Below are positions 16,210 to 26,116 of a DNA stretch of 37,113 nt, piece after piece. Both the position numbers and the translations under genes were made by a program. The stretch covers positions 1 through 37,113 of the forward strand of contig JAAYDO010000049.1 in assembly GCA_012729225.1 (NCBI GenBank), given 5' to 3'. Source of the DNA: Bacteroidales bacterium (GTDB taxonomy: Bacteria; Bacteroidota; Bacteroidia; Bacteroidales; Bacteroidaceae). The notes beneath the pieces were generated by a model. It saw nothing but the letters and a program-made list of their open reading frames with translations. It had not been told where the DNA came from and did not search any database. Position 1 is the stretch's first letter, and each line of letters starts with the position of its first letter.

Positions 16210-17433
16210 TTATTCTGTTTTAGTTGCTTTGCTCACTTGCCAACCGATGTGTGGCGTGAGCTCGAATGTCTTCTCGTCTTGTTCTGCCCCCCCCATAAAT
16301 CCTGCCACGAATTTCATTGGTGTAGTGGCTACAGTGTTTCCGAAAGCGTCTTCCACTCGATAGATGAAATCGACAGACACCGCCTCGCTTGGCAGTTCGG
16401 AAATGTCGGCAGCACGGATGATGAAATTTGTGCGTTCTCCTTTGTTGGTGTATGGAAAGAACTTGGAGATCCATCCATCAAATTCTGTTCCGCCACCTCC
16501 GCAGTGAGGTCTGATAATTTCATCAATAGGGATTTGTGTGACCATACTTCTCCAAAACTGTTGATCAGGTTTGCCTTGGGCTGTCTTGACAAATTGTTCA
16601 AGTACGGGAATGAGTTCTTCACTCCACCATCCTAATTCATACTGCTCCAAGCAACGGGTTTTATCCAAAATCTTCTGCCAGTCTTCAGCAGTTCCTTTCA
16701 ATGTTATGTATGGAATGCCACATGCCATTCTATTCACTTCGTAGGTGAAATAATGTTCCAATACCTTCATCACTGTAATCTGTGAGGCAATACGGGTGGT
16801 AGGAGTAGTTGTGCTGAAGTTGGCAGTCATTGTGCTTACAATCTCTCCTTTCGTATTCTCCTTCAGCAATGTCTCAAATTGGCTGAAGATAGATGACCAA
16901 TCTACTGGTTTGCTCTTGTCAGGCAATACGTCTGAGTCGTCTTGACCGAGTAGGGGAGCGTCTGATGTGACAGACAACAGGATTTTACCCTCGTGATTCA
17001 CCAGTTTCTCACGCAACTCTTCTGCATGGCTCTTGATATGTTCGGCTATTCCTTGTGAAATCAGCAGCCAGATGTCGTCGGGAGAGAAGGATAGTGGACG
17101 ATGATCCGCATAGGCTGCACACACCATCTTAATAAAGGCATGTCCTACATTCCAAGGTATTTGATCATCGCTGAAACAAGAAACTAATGGCGTGTTGTCG
17201 AAACTCGAACCATAGACTTTTGCGCCCTTTACACTGAATTTGTTTACCAAGAATTCGTTCAATTTTTCACTGTCAGTAGTGGGCAGTAGGGCAGTAGGAG
17301 CTTCTAATTCTTCGTCCACCACAAATGTGATAGATTCCTTTGATGTTCTAATCACGGGGTTCTTCTTTTTCGCAGATGCCTGTGGAATAGCAACTATGGC
17401 TATTAACACCACTAATAATATAATCCTTTTCAT
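16210..17433 (-). CDS. Secreted DUF4419 protein
   Basis: A 407-residue protein with a clear signal peptide (MKRIILLVVLIAIVAIPQASA, cleaved near 21). The mature part matches DUF4419: the segment HAFIKMVCAAYADHRPLSFSPDDIWLLISQGIAEHI near residue 98 and the later CGIPYITLKGTAEDWQKI and GWISKFFPY parts are typical as I recall the family. Its biochemical function is unknown. It stands alone with its own -7 box and a leader of about 40 bases. Downstream it faces the thioredoxin-like gene across the family C repeat. Confidence 0.87.
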   Translation of the reverse strand: MKRIILLVVLIAIVAIPQASAKKKNPVIRTSKESITFVVDEELEAPTALLPTTDSEKLNEFLVNKFSVKGAKVYGSSFDNTPLVSCFSDDQIPWNVGHAFIKMVCAAYADHRPLSFSPDDIWLLISQGIAEHIKSHAEELREKLVNHEGKILLSVTSDAPLLGQDDSDVLPDKSKPVDWSSIFSQFETLLKENTKGEIVSTMTANFSTTTPTTRIASQITVMKVLEHYFTYEVNRMACGIPYITLKGTAEDWQKILDKTRCLEQYELGWWSEELIPVLEQFVKTAQGKPDQQFWRSMVTQIPIDEIIRPHCGGGGTEFDGWISKFFPYTNKGERTNFIIRAADISELPSEAVSVDFIYRVEDAFGNTVATTPMKFVAGFMGGAEQDEKTFELTPHIGWQVSKATKTE

Positions 17434-17477
17434 GTCTCAGACAGTTTTTGATAGGTTGATTTGCTTTTTTGTTGTTG

Positions 17478-17485
17478 CAAAGTTA
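17478..17485 (-). promoter_or_regulatory. -7 box of the DUF4419 gene
   Basis: The minus strand reads TAACTTTG (TAnnTTTG), 44 bases before the start codon. No convincing TTTG -33 box is present at the usual spacing. Confidence 0.6.
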
Positions 17486-17921
17486 TCAGTATATTGCAAT
17501 CATACCAAGAGAGGCATTTCACAAATAATTCACATTTTGTTTTTAAGGATGAAAATAATTCACAAATAATTCACACGACTCTTATAACTGTATGAATGAT
17601 GGGTTGTATAAAATCAAAGTTTGAAGGTATAAGGATGCTGAAATCATGTGGTTTCGACGAATTTGGAAGAAGCAGCAGTAGGTTTGGAACGTTTGTTTGT
17701 CTTTCCATTCATGCTTTTCCGTTTCTTTTTTTGATAAAATTCACAGGCGTTTCTCTTGAAATTCACATGATGTGGAGAAAGGGTGAAGAGATTTTGGAAG
17801 GTTTTGTCGCAGGGCGACTTGACCAAGAAAGTAAAAGATGTTCTCCTTGTTTCTTGTATTCGTTATATCTTGTTTATATACAGACATTTATGAATTCTTG
17901 AAGACTCGGTGCTTATAGGGG
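17486..17921. other. Gene-free stretch upstream of DUF4419
   Basis: No convincing gene. A short direct repeat, ACAAATAATTCACA, occurs twice (about 17520-17533 and 17560-17573), with AAATTCACA variants near 17736 and 17758. Overlapping frames of 60-101 codons on both strands have no recognisable features. Confidence 0.5.
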
Positions 17922-18092
17922 CGAAAACGCATGCTGGTTCGATCGTCATTGAAGCATTGTTCGTTGGTCGTTGAAGCATTGTTCGTTGGTCGTTGAAGCA
18001 TTGTTCGTTGGCACTTGAAACATTGTTCAATGACGATTGAAGCATTGTTCGTTGGAGCACGAAGAATACTTCAGTCATGTGACATGTCAAAT
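17922..18092 (+). repeat. Family A intergenic array, locus 2 (22-bp phased, most complete)
   Basis: CATTGTTC starts at 17955, 17977, 17999, 18021 and 18043, each exactly 22 bp apart, with decayed units in phase at 17933 (GCTGGTTC) and 18065 (AATACTTC). The 14 bases between cores vary around GTTGGTCGTTGAAG. The unit at 18021 reads CATTGTTCAATG, a near-perfect inverted repeat. It lies downstream of sprA and upstream of DUF4419. Both edges align with locus 1. Confidence 0.92.
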
Positions 18093-18194
18093 TGGAGGGG
18101 GATTCTGCTATTTTATCCTCGCAGACATCTGCTTTTGTTTACTCTCCCTAAGAATGAGGATGGGGTGTGATGATGGTATCAAACTCGCACTGCA

Positions 18195-21100
18195 TTACCT
18201 TACCAGTGAGAAGGTCATGCTGACACCGAAGTCGGCAGTAGTGGTAGGGTAGGAAGATTGGGAGACAATAGGCACATTGCGCTGCCAGTCAATGAAACCT
18301 GTGAGGGTGAGCAGTCGGCTGAAGATATAGTCGGCAGATAAACTCATCTTGTAGGCAGTAGCGCCACTTGTGGCTGTGGTCACTGCTGTCTGGATATTGC
18401 GGTTGAGTGCATTTTGCATTCGATAGGAGAATTCTCCACGCACATTGAGGTCATGGCTCACCTGATTGCGGGAGCGTGATGTGGTGTTGGTCTCTTCCTT
18501 CTTGTTCTTGGAGTTTCTGGCATTTCTTCCCTTTCTGCCTCTTGCTTCATTGCTCTGGATGCTCTTTGCCCCAAAGAGGTTGAGATCCTTCACCTTGTAA
18601 CCCATCTTAAACACGATGTCGTTGGAGAAGTTCTCCGTGAGTGCCACACTGGTCATGGACAGATTGAGGGTGCGAATCTTGTTGTATTGCACCCCGGCTG
18701 TCATACCGCTGTTGAAGGTCATGTCCACACCCAGCAGTGGCGAGAATGCCTCGTTGATGCTGACTGTAGAGATGTTGTACATGGAACTTGGCACAGGGTT
18801 GCCTGTGGTGACATTGGTCACAAAGCCCCAGTCGTTCATGTATGACATGAAGTTGGAGAAAGAGTTGTAGGCTCCCACAGAGTAGATGCTCTTGTAGGAA
18901 TGGCTGATGTTGAAACTCTTGAAGTGGTCGGCAAACCACGGAGATAACTTTGTGAGCCCGCTGTAACGAATAGACCAGTTGGGCAGGAGACGTGAGAGGG
19001 CTGGGAAGATGTCGAGCGGTGCTGAGATGGCATTTCCTCCTGTGTAGGCAGAAAGGAAGGCTGGCACCATCACATCGGCAGAGTAGAGTTCCACTCCTCC
19101 ATTGGCGGCATCATAGTCCTTGCCTGCCCACTCGCTCCCTGCTGCGGCAGGATAGGTGGTGGAGGCATAACGCTGTTCGAGACGACCTTGGATGATGGAC
19201 AGGTTGGTCAAGAACTGCTCGAAGTGTTTGGAGTGGTAATTGTTGCTGATGTTGCCACGGCTCTCAAAGGCTGAACTCAAAGAGAGGACGGTCTGGGAGA
19301 AACTGCCGCTCTGAGTGGTTGGCATTCCGTTATACATGAATTGGATGCTCTTAGACTTATTGACAGTGCGGCTGGCATTGAGGTCTATCTTGAGATCCTT
19401 GACTGGTTCAATGGTGGCTTTCAACTGCAAATCCTCCATTGAAGCAGAGGTGGCAGGCGTGGTGATGTTGGAATCATTCTGCATGAGCCATCCATTGCGT
19501 GCAGCCTTCTGAATATAGTTGTCATCTACGGCTCCAAAGGCGAAGCCGAGTCCTGGTGACATCAAGCCATTGATGTTCTTCTGTCCGAAAGCGTCACCAA
19601 CCTCTGTGCGGAAACCAGGAAGGGTGAGTGCATAGGTGTTGCGGTAGGAGATGCTGGCGTTGCGTACCATCATCAATGCACGGGCTATAACCTGAGAGGT
19701 CTTGTACCAAGAGAGGTTTTCGAGTGGTTGTTTAGCCATCACATTGACCTTGACAGGAATGCTGTCGTGGTTCTTAATCTTGATGGTATTGGCATCTGTC
19801 TTCTTGTATTTCAGTTTGTAGGTCTTGCCCTCTGTCGTTGTGGCACGCACGATGAGTCGCTTGGAGTTCTGACCATGCCTGAGTTCTACGTCGGTAGAGT
19901 CGTTGAGTTCCACCTGTTTGGTGAATCCACGTGTCTTCCTGTTGTCATTCTTGCTGTCATCATCATCGTCATCATCATTCTTTGCGGTGGTTCGAGCATT
20001 TCTGGTGGCAGTACGAGCGGTGCTCTTCTTGGTGTTTCCATTCAGTCGCTTCTCTGCATCAGCCAAGAACTTCCACTTCTTGTAGAGTGTCTCAAAGCTG
20101 ATGCGCCCGTTGAGGCTGATTGTGCGCTGAGTGCTGACGGTATTTCCAAGTGAAGTGCCATCTTCAAGTTCTGTGCCACGAGTCCAGTTGTAGTTGGCAT
20201 TATAGGTGCCATCGGCTGTCATCCAGTTGAGAAGAGGTATCTTGTTGAGAGGCACTTGATAAGAACCATTGAAGGTGCTGCGGTAGGTGAGTGGTCGTCC
20301 GAAGGAAGCAATGCTACGTTTGACAGAATCCTTCCATGCTGCATACTCGTCTGGGTAGAGGTTCTTGTTCACTACAGTATAAGGCTCTTCTATCTCGGCA
20401 TGAGTGGTGGAGTTCCACTGCATTCTGAGTGCTTTGAAGATGTCCCACTTGACAGAGAGGTCACGATTCCAAAGGAACTGGTCAGAGAAGGTGACAGGCA
20501 ATTGTGTGCCAGCATCAATGTCGCGCTCCTGAAATTCGTAGTAGCTGCGTGTGATGTCAGAGTTGAACGAGATGCTCTGTGGCAACCACTGCAGATTTTG
20601 AGCCTTGAGGATGTCGAGCCATTTGCTCTTGCCTTTCAGATTCTTGAATGGTTCAAGAGGAGTGTATTTAGGGGCATAGTTGTAGCCCATATTGAAGCGC
20701 CAGTTCTCTTCATTCTCATAGACAATGGTCTCACCTGTCTTGTAGCGTTGGCTGTAACTATAACTGAAGTTGAAGTTGGCAGGGTCGTAAGGCATCGGCT
20801 TGCGGCTCTGTACCCCCGAGCGCCAGTTGCTGAGCGAGAGGTTTTTGTTTTTCACAATAGACTCCGTGAGACTGCTGAGTGAGTCGCGTGCAGCCTTGGT
20901 TCCACATTCGTCAAGGGCATCCTTGAGAAGCATGTCGGTGTCAAATGGATTGTATTTGGGTGAGATTTTCCTCCAAGAATAAGAATAATAGAATGGCAGA
21001 TTCATCTTCCATTTCTCAGGGAAGAATTTGCCAAGCTCAAATTGAGTAGTGATGCTCCATTCGTAGAGGTTGTCAATACGACGCTCATGAACTTTCTCCT

Positions 21101-24100
21101 CCAATCCTCCAAAGCCTGCAGTCTCCATGTGACCGCTGACATTGACCGAACCAAGGTCGGACATCTGCACATTGAGGTTGCCTTGTGCTGCCCAGCCACC
21201 TTCGTCGGAGAAGTCCTTCATGCGGAGTTCATTAGCCCATACCTCCACGCTACCTGTCTTACGACCATTATTGCGCACACCTATCATCATGGCTTTGATT
21301 TCGCCAAGGGAAGGATTTCCGATGATGCTCACCTTGTTGTTGGGCTTATTAGGGTCGTAGGTGTAGTAGAGCTGTGTGTAGGAAGCAGAGCCGTTGGCAC
21401 GGTCTTTGTTTCGTTGATGCTTGAGATCGGTGAAGATGCTAAAGTCTATGTCGAGCATGTTCTCCTCTGGCCATACCGAACGACATCCTTCAAGAGTGTA
21501 GGTGTCGTAGTTGCCAGCAGGGGTGAGGCGAAGTGGAATCTCGTATTCATAGTAGTTGCTCTTGTAGTCACTACCCATACGCACAAAGATGCTCATCTGA
21601 TTGTCCTGTAGTTCTGTGTCTCCCTCCATCGCATTAGCGTGCACAAACATCTGAAGGTGACGGTAGTTACGGAAGTCCATGTTCATGGTCTTATACACGG
21701 CACGGGCATCTCCTGTGGCGAGGTTCTCTACAGTGAGGGCGAGTGCTTGCTCATTCTCCTGTCTGAGCTGAGGCTGTGAAGGGTCGAGCACACGAGTGAT
21801 GCCTGGAGGCAGAACATAATTGACTGGCTTCTTGTCGTTGTTTTCCTCAATATTAACAGATGAAGAAACAATCGTTCCACTCACGCTTGGCTTGTTGTCT
21901 GTGTAGAGTGCCTGAGTGTAGTTGCGCCACTCGCCTTCCACGAGGTCGAGGTTGGCGAGACGAACCACGATGGGTTTTTCAAAGCCTGTCATATACATAC
22001 GCATGAAGCGGATGCTGGAGAAGTCGCTGATTGTGCCTTGTTTCTCTTCATATTCCTCTACAGGGATGCGGAACTGATACCAAGTGACTTTCTCCTTCTC
22101 GCCATTGCGAAGGCCTACGGATGTCTCACGGGAATCGACAATGAAGTTGCGTCCTACAACCATGTCTTCAGGACGAAGGCTGACACGATACTGGTAGAAG
22201 TTCTCATACTCGTTCATCGTGTAGTCTGAATTTACGTCCTCGGCATCAGGTGTGCTCTTGTAGGCTGTGGAATAACGCTCGCCAGACCCACTGGTGTTAG
22301 GTGAGTTGCCTTCTGGTGAGTTGATATATTTGTAACGATCCAGAATAGAAGTGCGAGCCGCGTCCCAGTCACTACCACGGAAATAGTGGTAGTTGTCACC
22401 AGCAGGGTCATTGTAGAGAGAGTCATACACTTGCGGAGTGACCTTGCTCTTTATGGCATTGAGGTATTCGGCATAAGTACCAAAGGTGCGCTCGTCTGCA
22501 TCAGCCAAGCCATTAAGACCAATATCCTGCTTGGGACGTGCTCCACTCTCATTGGAGAAAGAGTACACAACCGACTTCTCGCTGGGCACTCTGCCCCACA
22601 CGGTCTCGTAGTAGGTGGAAGCATCATTGACTGGCATACCACTCTCGTAGGCTTTCTTTCCATCCTTGAGCACGTCTTCACTAATGTCGCCTAAGTTGAA
22701 ATAGAAGTCACCGCCATAGTTGCGGTCGTTCTGTGTATAGATGAATGGGTCAAGCATCCAAAACTCGATGTACTGGATGTTGCTGGCCTCAAAGTCGCTA
22801 TAGTCAATCTTTCTCATCATGCCACCCCAACGTTTCTTTGGATTCTTCAGTCGTGCATGCTCGTCCACATCAGTGTCGAGGTTGTAAGGACCACGCTCTG
22901 TAGGATAATAGGCTAAGTTGAGGATTGGGAGTGTATTGCTTTCTCCTGAGTTTGTGTCGCGGTTTGGATAGACCTCGCGCACATAGACCTCACGCACATA
23001 ATGGTTGGAGAGTTGGTCGAGGTCGTTCTTGATGTGGGCAGGTGTGAGGGATGAGGAACGGCGAGTGAAGAGCGGGTCGATATTATACCATGCCAAACGA
23101 GCACGATTGTATCCATACCTCACATCGTTGGAGAGTTTTCCATATTCGAGATTGGACGGAGTGGATGAGAGCACCCATTCCTTTGGGTTGCTCACATCGT
23201 GAGGTTTCTTGGTGCTCTCGAAGTCATCAAGATAGGAGGCACTGCCTTGAGTGTCCTTGGCTTTTCCTGCTTTGAGTTGTGCATATTCTCCTGTGAAGGA
23301 AATGGAGGATGGTGCTGTCAGGTCGAGGAATGGCAATTTGTCGAGCAAGTTGGTGAGCCATTGTGACTTCTGTTTCCAGTTTACATGAAAACCCCATATC
23401 ATGTTGTTGAGCGGTTCGCTACCCATAGCCACCTTGGAGGTGAGCGGTTTCTCGTTCACCTTGAGGAATGTGCCACCAATGGAAAAGTTCTTGGAGAAGT
23501 CATAGTCCCAGTTCAACCCCAGCATGGTTTTGCGCATGAGCGAGAAGTCGTCTTGGCTCTCGAGGCTCACACTCACATTGGTTCCTGCATCAATAATACT
23601 CTGGTTGATGATAGTCACCACTCCACCGCTATAGTCCACACTATAATCCTGATTCTCCACTAAAGTGACACCACCTGCGGACACAACGACAGAACCTGAA
23701 GGGATGTTCATGCTACCGAGATAAATGGTGTTAGTGCCTGAGCCCTTGAACTCACCAACGAGCGAGAACTTATTCTTCTCTGCCATCTGGCGTGCCACAG
23801 TCTTGGTGGAGTCGTAGAGGGCATCATAGCAGTATTTGTCGGCAATGGCATCATTGCCTATGCGCTGGCGTAGCCATGCGCCAAAAGGCTCAGCCACAGG
23901 GAAGATGATGCGACCGTCCTGTGCTTGCACAGTGTACCCGTCTAAGAAGTCGAACTTGCCGTTAGGATTAGTCTTTCCATTGTCGTCAAGTCGGTCAAGA
24001 TTCATCATCTTGAGAATGGTGGTTTGCTTGAACTGCTCTTCTGGAATATAGTTAAGGCTTACGCCTGTGGTGTCGCTCAAATATTTGATGTCCAACTTGA

Positions 24101-25700
24101 ACTTCTCGCGTTGGATGGATGAAGCCTTGAGGTAGTACACGTTCTTCATCATGAGGTTCCAGTTGCCAAGTTTAGGTGAACCAGAGGTGTTCTTCAGAAG
24201 TTTGACGAAGAGAGCCTTGTCATTGTCGTTTTGGTCGCTGGAGAACTCGCCCACCTGGTAGGTCTGTCCGTTGTAGGTATATTCGTAAGCCACAGCCAGC
24301 ACCTGATTGGGCTGAAGAGTGCTTCTCAAACTGACATATCCCAGATGCTTATTGAGCGTGTATTCAGAAGAGGAGAGCAAACGAGCGTTCTCCACCTTCT
24401 CGTATTCTATACCACCCCTCATGATGGGGTCAAGCACATTCGTGGCCTGATCCATGTTGCGGGCGGCATTGTAGGTGGACACCATGTTGGCATAGAGGGT
24501 GTTGCTGTTGTTCTGAGGATTGGATGCACCAATGCCTGTCCATTCGGTTGTGTTGGCAATCTTCAGACCTTCAGCCAAATCTACAAGACCAATGATGTTG
24601 CGTGTGTTCTCAGTTTGACCGCCTGTGTTGGTCACCCACAATTCAATGCGGTTGATGGTGATGCCACTGGTAATGTTGGGTAAAGTGGCGCACGCTCTGT
24701 CGTAGTTATCGTGGAAATAATGAGCAAGGAAGAAGTGACGGTTTTCGTCATAGTCGTAGGCTTGAATGTCAAAGCTTGTCAGCTGGTCGCCTCCCCTACT
24801 GTTGATGGTAGATGACTTGGTCTTCTTCTGGCTCACTGCTGTCTGCAGACGCAAACGTCCAAACTGAAGATCTGTGCGAATACCGAAGAGAGCGGAAGAG
24901 CCTCTAATCAGGCTTGAGTTGGTTGAAAAGTCAATGTTACCAGCTTCCACAAGTTTGACTATCTCATCTTCTTTGCCTTGATATGCCAACTTCAGATTCT
25001 TCTGACCGAAATCGAAAGTGGCGTCGGTGTTGTAGTTGATGTCAAAATCCATCTTGTCGCCCACCTTGGCATGAACGCTTGCATTGATTTTTTCGTCAAA
25101 ATCAAAGGCTTTGGTCACACGGTTGCGATCTGAGAGGGAAGGGTTATCAACATACTTGTAGTTGTAGCCAAACTTGAGTTGGGCGCTTCCTGAAGTGCGT
25201 ATCTGCACACCGCCAGGACCAAAAATCTTCTCGGCAGGACCAAGGTCGAAGTGCATGTTGGTGAAGTCGAATTTCTCCTTTCCTTTGTTGACAAAGAGTG
25301 AATCGTTTCTCACCTTGAAATAGTTCCGAAAGGCCTTCTGCTCTGACCATTTCATGTATTCTTCAGGTGTCATCATCCAAGGCTGACTCAAGAAACTGTT
25401 GCCCAATTTAGTGCCGACCTTGTATAGACCTGATTTTTCGTCATATACAACCGTGTCGGTTTTTAGGTTGTCTGGATTTCTGAGGTCGAGAGAGTACTCT
25501 TCTGTATGGAGCTCTTTGGGCGAGTCGGTCTTCTTTACCCTGATGGTGTCAGCCATCAGTTCCTCTGCATTTTGTGGAACGGAAGAGGGTGTAGCGATAG
25601 GTACAAACGGATGATAAGCGCTATTGCCAACAGCGGCAATGGTGCTTATGCTTGTCATTATCAATAAGATATATATAATATTCCGAGGTGTGCGCTTCAA
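18195..25700 (-). CDS. sprA: SprA, type IX secretion outer-membrane translocon
   Basis: SprA is the giant beta-barrel pore of the type IX secretion system, passing folded cargo across the outer membrane. The 2501-residue length fits the family (about 2300-2500). After a signal peptide (ending near STIAAVGNSA) come the SprA N-terminal regions, with SFTGEYAQLKAGKA and DDFESTKKPHDVSNPKEW among the recognisable segments, and a C-terminus ending in a strand (FGVSMTFSLVR) as in outer-membrane barrels. The start is TTG: an in-frame stop lies two codons upstream (TGA GGA ATT TTG) and the first internal ATG would destroy the signal peptide. A low-complexity insert near residue 1900 has seven consecutive Asp residues flanked by Arg/Lys/Thr-rich sequence. 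Confidence 0.96.
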   Translation of the reverse strand: MKRTPRNIIYILLIMTSISTIAAVGNSAYHPFVPIATPSSVPQNAEELMADTIRVKKTDSPKELHTEEYSLDLRNPDNLKTDTVVYDEKSGLYKVGTKLGNSFLSQPWMMTPEEYMKWSEQKAFRNYFKVRNDSLFVNKGKEKFDFTNMHFDLGPAEKIFGPGGVQIRTSGSAQLKFGYNYKYVDNPSLSDRNRVTKAFDFDEKINASVHAKVGDKMDFDINYNTDATFDFGQKNLKLAYQGKEDEIVKLVEAGNIDFSTNSSLIRGSSALFGIRTDLQFGRLRLQTAVSQKKTKSSTINSRGGDQLTSFDIQAYDYDENRHFFLAHYFHDNYDRACATLPNITSGITINRIELWVTNTGGQTENTRNIIGLVDLAEGLKIANTTEWTGIGASNPQNNSNTLYANMVSTYNAARNMDQATNVLDPIMRGGIEYEKVENARLLSSSEYTLNKHLGYVSLRSTLQPNQVLAVAYEYTYNGQTYQVGEFSSDQNDNDKALFVKLLKNTSGSPKLGNWNLMMKNVYYLKASSIQREKFKLDIKYLSDTTGVSLNYIPEEQFKQTTILKMMNLDRLDDNGKTNPNGKFDFLDGYTVQAQDGRIIFPVAEPFGAWLRQRIGNDAIADKYCYDALYDSTKTVARQMAEKNKFSLVGEFKGSGTNTIYLGSMNIPSGSVVVSAGGVTLVENQDYSVDYSGGVVTIINQSIIDAGTNVSVSLESQDDFSLMRKTMLGLNWDYDFSKNFSIGGTFLKVNEKPLTSKVAMGSEPLNNMIWGFHVNWKQKSQWLTNLLDKLPFLDLTAPSSISFTGEYAQLKAGKAKDTQGSASYLDDFESTKKPHDVSNPKEWVLSSTPSNLEYGKLSNDVRYGYNRARLAWYNIDPLFTRRSSSLTPAHIKNDLDQLSNHYVREVYVREVYPNRDTNSGESNTLPILNLAYYPTERGPYNLDTDVDEHARLKNPKKRWGGMMRKIDYSDFEASNIQYIEFWMLDPFIYTQNDRNYGGDFYFNLGDISEDVLKDGKKAYESGMPVNDASTYYETVWGRVPSEKSVVYSFSNESGARPKQDIGLNGLADADERTFGTYAEYLNAIKSKVTPQVYDSLYNDPAGDNYHYFRGSDWDAARTSILDRYKYINSPEGNSPNTSGSGERYSTAYKSTPDAEDVNSDYTMNEYENFYQYRVSLRPEDMVVGRNFIVDSRETSVGLRNGEKEKVTWYQFRIPVEEYEEKQGTISDFSSIRFMRMYMTGFEKPIVVRLANLDLVEGEWRNYTQALYTDNKPSVSGTIVSSSVNIEENNDKKPVNYVLPPGITRVLDPSQPQLRQENEQALALTVENLATGDARAVYKTMNMDFRNYRHLQMFVHANAMEGDTELQDNQMSIFVRMGSDYKSNYYEYEIPLRLTPAGNYDTYTLEGCRSVWPEENMLDIDFSIFTDLKHQRNKDRANGSASYTQLYYTYDPNKPNNKVSIIGNPSLGEIKAMMIGVRNNGRKTGSVEVWANELRMKDFSDEGGWAAQGNLNVQMSDLGSVNVSGHMETAGFGGLEEKVHERRIDNLYEWSITTQFELGKFFPEKWKMNLPFYYSYSWRKISPKYNPFDTDMLLKDALDECGTKAARDSLSSLTESIVKNKNLSLSNWRSGVQSRKPMPYDPANFNFSYSYSQRYKTGETIVYENEENWRFNMGYNYAPKYTPLEPFKNLKGKSKWLDILKAQNLQWLPQSISFNSDITRSYYEFQERDIDAGTQLPVTFSDQFLWNRDLSVKWDIFKALRMQWNSTTHAEIEEPYTVVNKNLYPDEYAAWKDSVKRSIASFGRPLTYRSTFNGSYQVPLNKIPLLNWMTADGTYNANYNWTRGTELEDGTSLGNTVSTQRTISLNGRISFETLYKKWKFLADAEKRLNGNTKKSTARTATRNARTTAKNDDDDDDDSKNDNRKTRGFTKQVELNDSTDVELRHGQNSKRLIVRATTTEGKTYKLKYKKTDANTIKIKNHDSIPVKVNVMAKQPLENLSWYKTSQVIARALMMVRNASISYRNTYALTLPGFRTEVGDAFGQKNINGLMSPGLGFAFGAVDDNYIQKAARNGWLMQNDSNITTPATSASMEDLQLKATIEPVKDLKIDLNASRTVNKSKSIQFMYNGMPTTQSGSFSQTVLSLSSAFESRGNISNNYHSKHFEQFLTNLSIIQGRLEQRYASTTYPAAAGSEWAGKDYDAANGGVELYSADVMVPAFLSAYTGGNAISAPLDIFPALSRLLPNWSIRYSGLTKLSPWFADHFKSFNISHSYKSIYSVGAYNSFSNFMSYMNDWGFVTNVTTGNPVPSSMYNISTVSINEAFSPLLGVDMTFNSGMTAGVQYNKIRTLNLSMTSVALTENFSNDIVFKMGYKVKDLNLFGAKSIQSNEARGRKGRNARNSKNKKEETNTTSRSRNQVSHDLNVRGEFSYRMQNALNRNIQTAVTTATSGATAYKMSLSADYIFSRLLTLTGFIDWQRNVPIVSQSSYPTTTADFGVSMTFSLVR

Positions 25701-26116
25701 AATTCCTCAATCAGTATTGTGAGACTTATGCCTCTTTCTTGTTTATACACTAAGAAACGTAAAAAAAACCTTTTTATTGTATATAATATCTCTTTAATGT
25801 AAGTTTGACAAAATCAGCGTATAGCACACTCGCCGTAAAGATACCCTCCCTATGCTTTTCCGATCCTTCGATATGCCTTCGATAGACCTTCGATAGGAGT
25901 ATTGTATAATTCCATCACTTTTTTCTTTTGCAACATGAAGGGAGGTGAGACCGATATGAAGGTTGAGACAGAGAGGGATGTGGGCATTCCATGCCATCAA
26001 TGTCCATTTGGTGATTTTTGGAGAAATGTGATTTTTGTGAATTTATCACCATTCTGCTTTCTTCATGCTTCTTTTATGGTGCAGACTAAAGATGCTTGTG
26101 CCTTAAACTCGGTGAT
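25701..26116. other. Gene-free stretch between ruvA and sprA
   Basis: No convincing gene. It contains an AT-rich sprA leader with a weak -7 candidate (TACGTTTC on the minus strand near 25754-25761) and the third family C repeat. A 75-codon plus-strand frame here has no recognisable product. Confidence 0.5.
25866..25898 (+). repeat. Family C repeat, locus 3 (11-bp phased)
   Basis: CTTCGAT starts at 25866, 25877 and 25888, exactly 11 bp apart (units CTTCGATATGC, CTTCGATAGAC, CTTCGATAGGA). This is the most regular copy. It lies about 170 bases upstream of the sprA start. Confidence 0.82.

Noticed and set aside
17596-17901. 101-codon plus-strand frame and an overlapping 60-codon minus-strand frame
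   Set aside because: No recognisable domain, no promoter or ribosome-binding context, and the two frames overlap on opposite strands.
17863-18090. 75-codon minus-strand frame across the family A array
   Set aside because: The repeat unit shifts frame at every step, so the encoded sequence does not repeat; the DNA, not a protein, is what is conserved.
17922-18092. CRISPR array
   Set aside because: The unit is only 22 bp with no separate spacers, the inter-core bases are related to each other rather than unique, and no cas genes are present.
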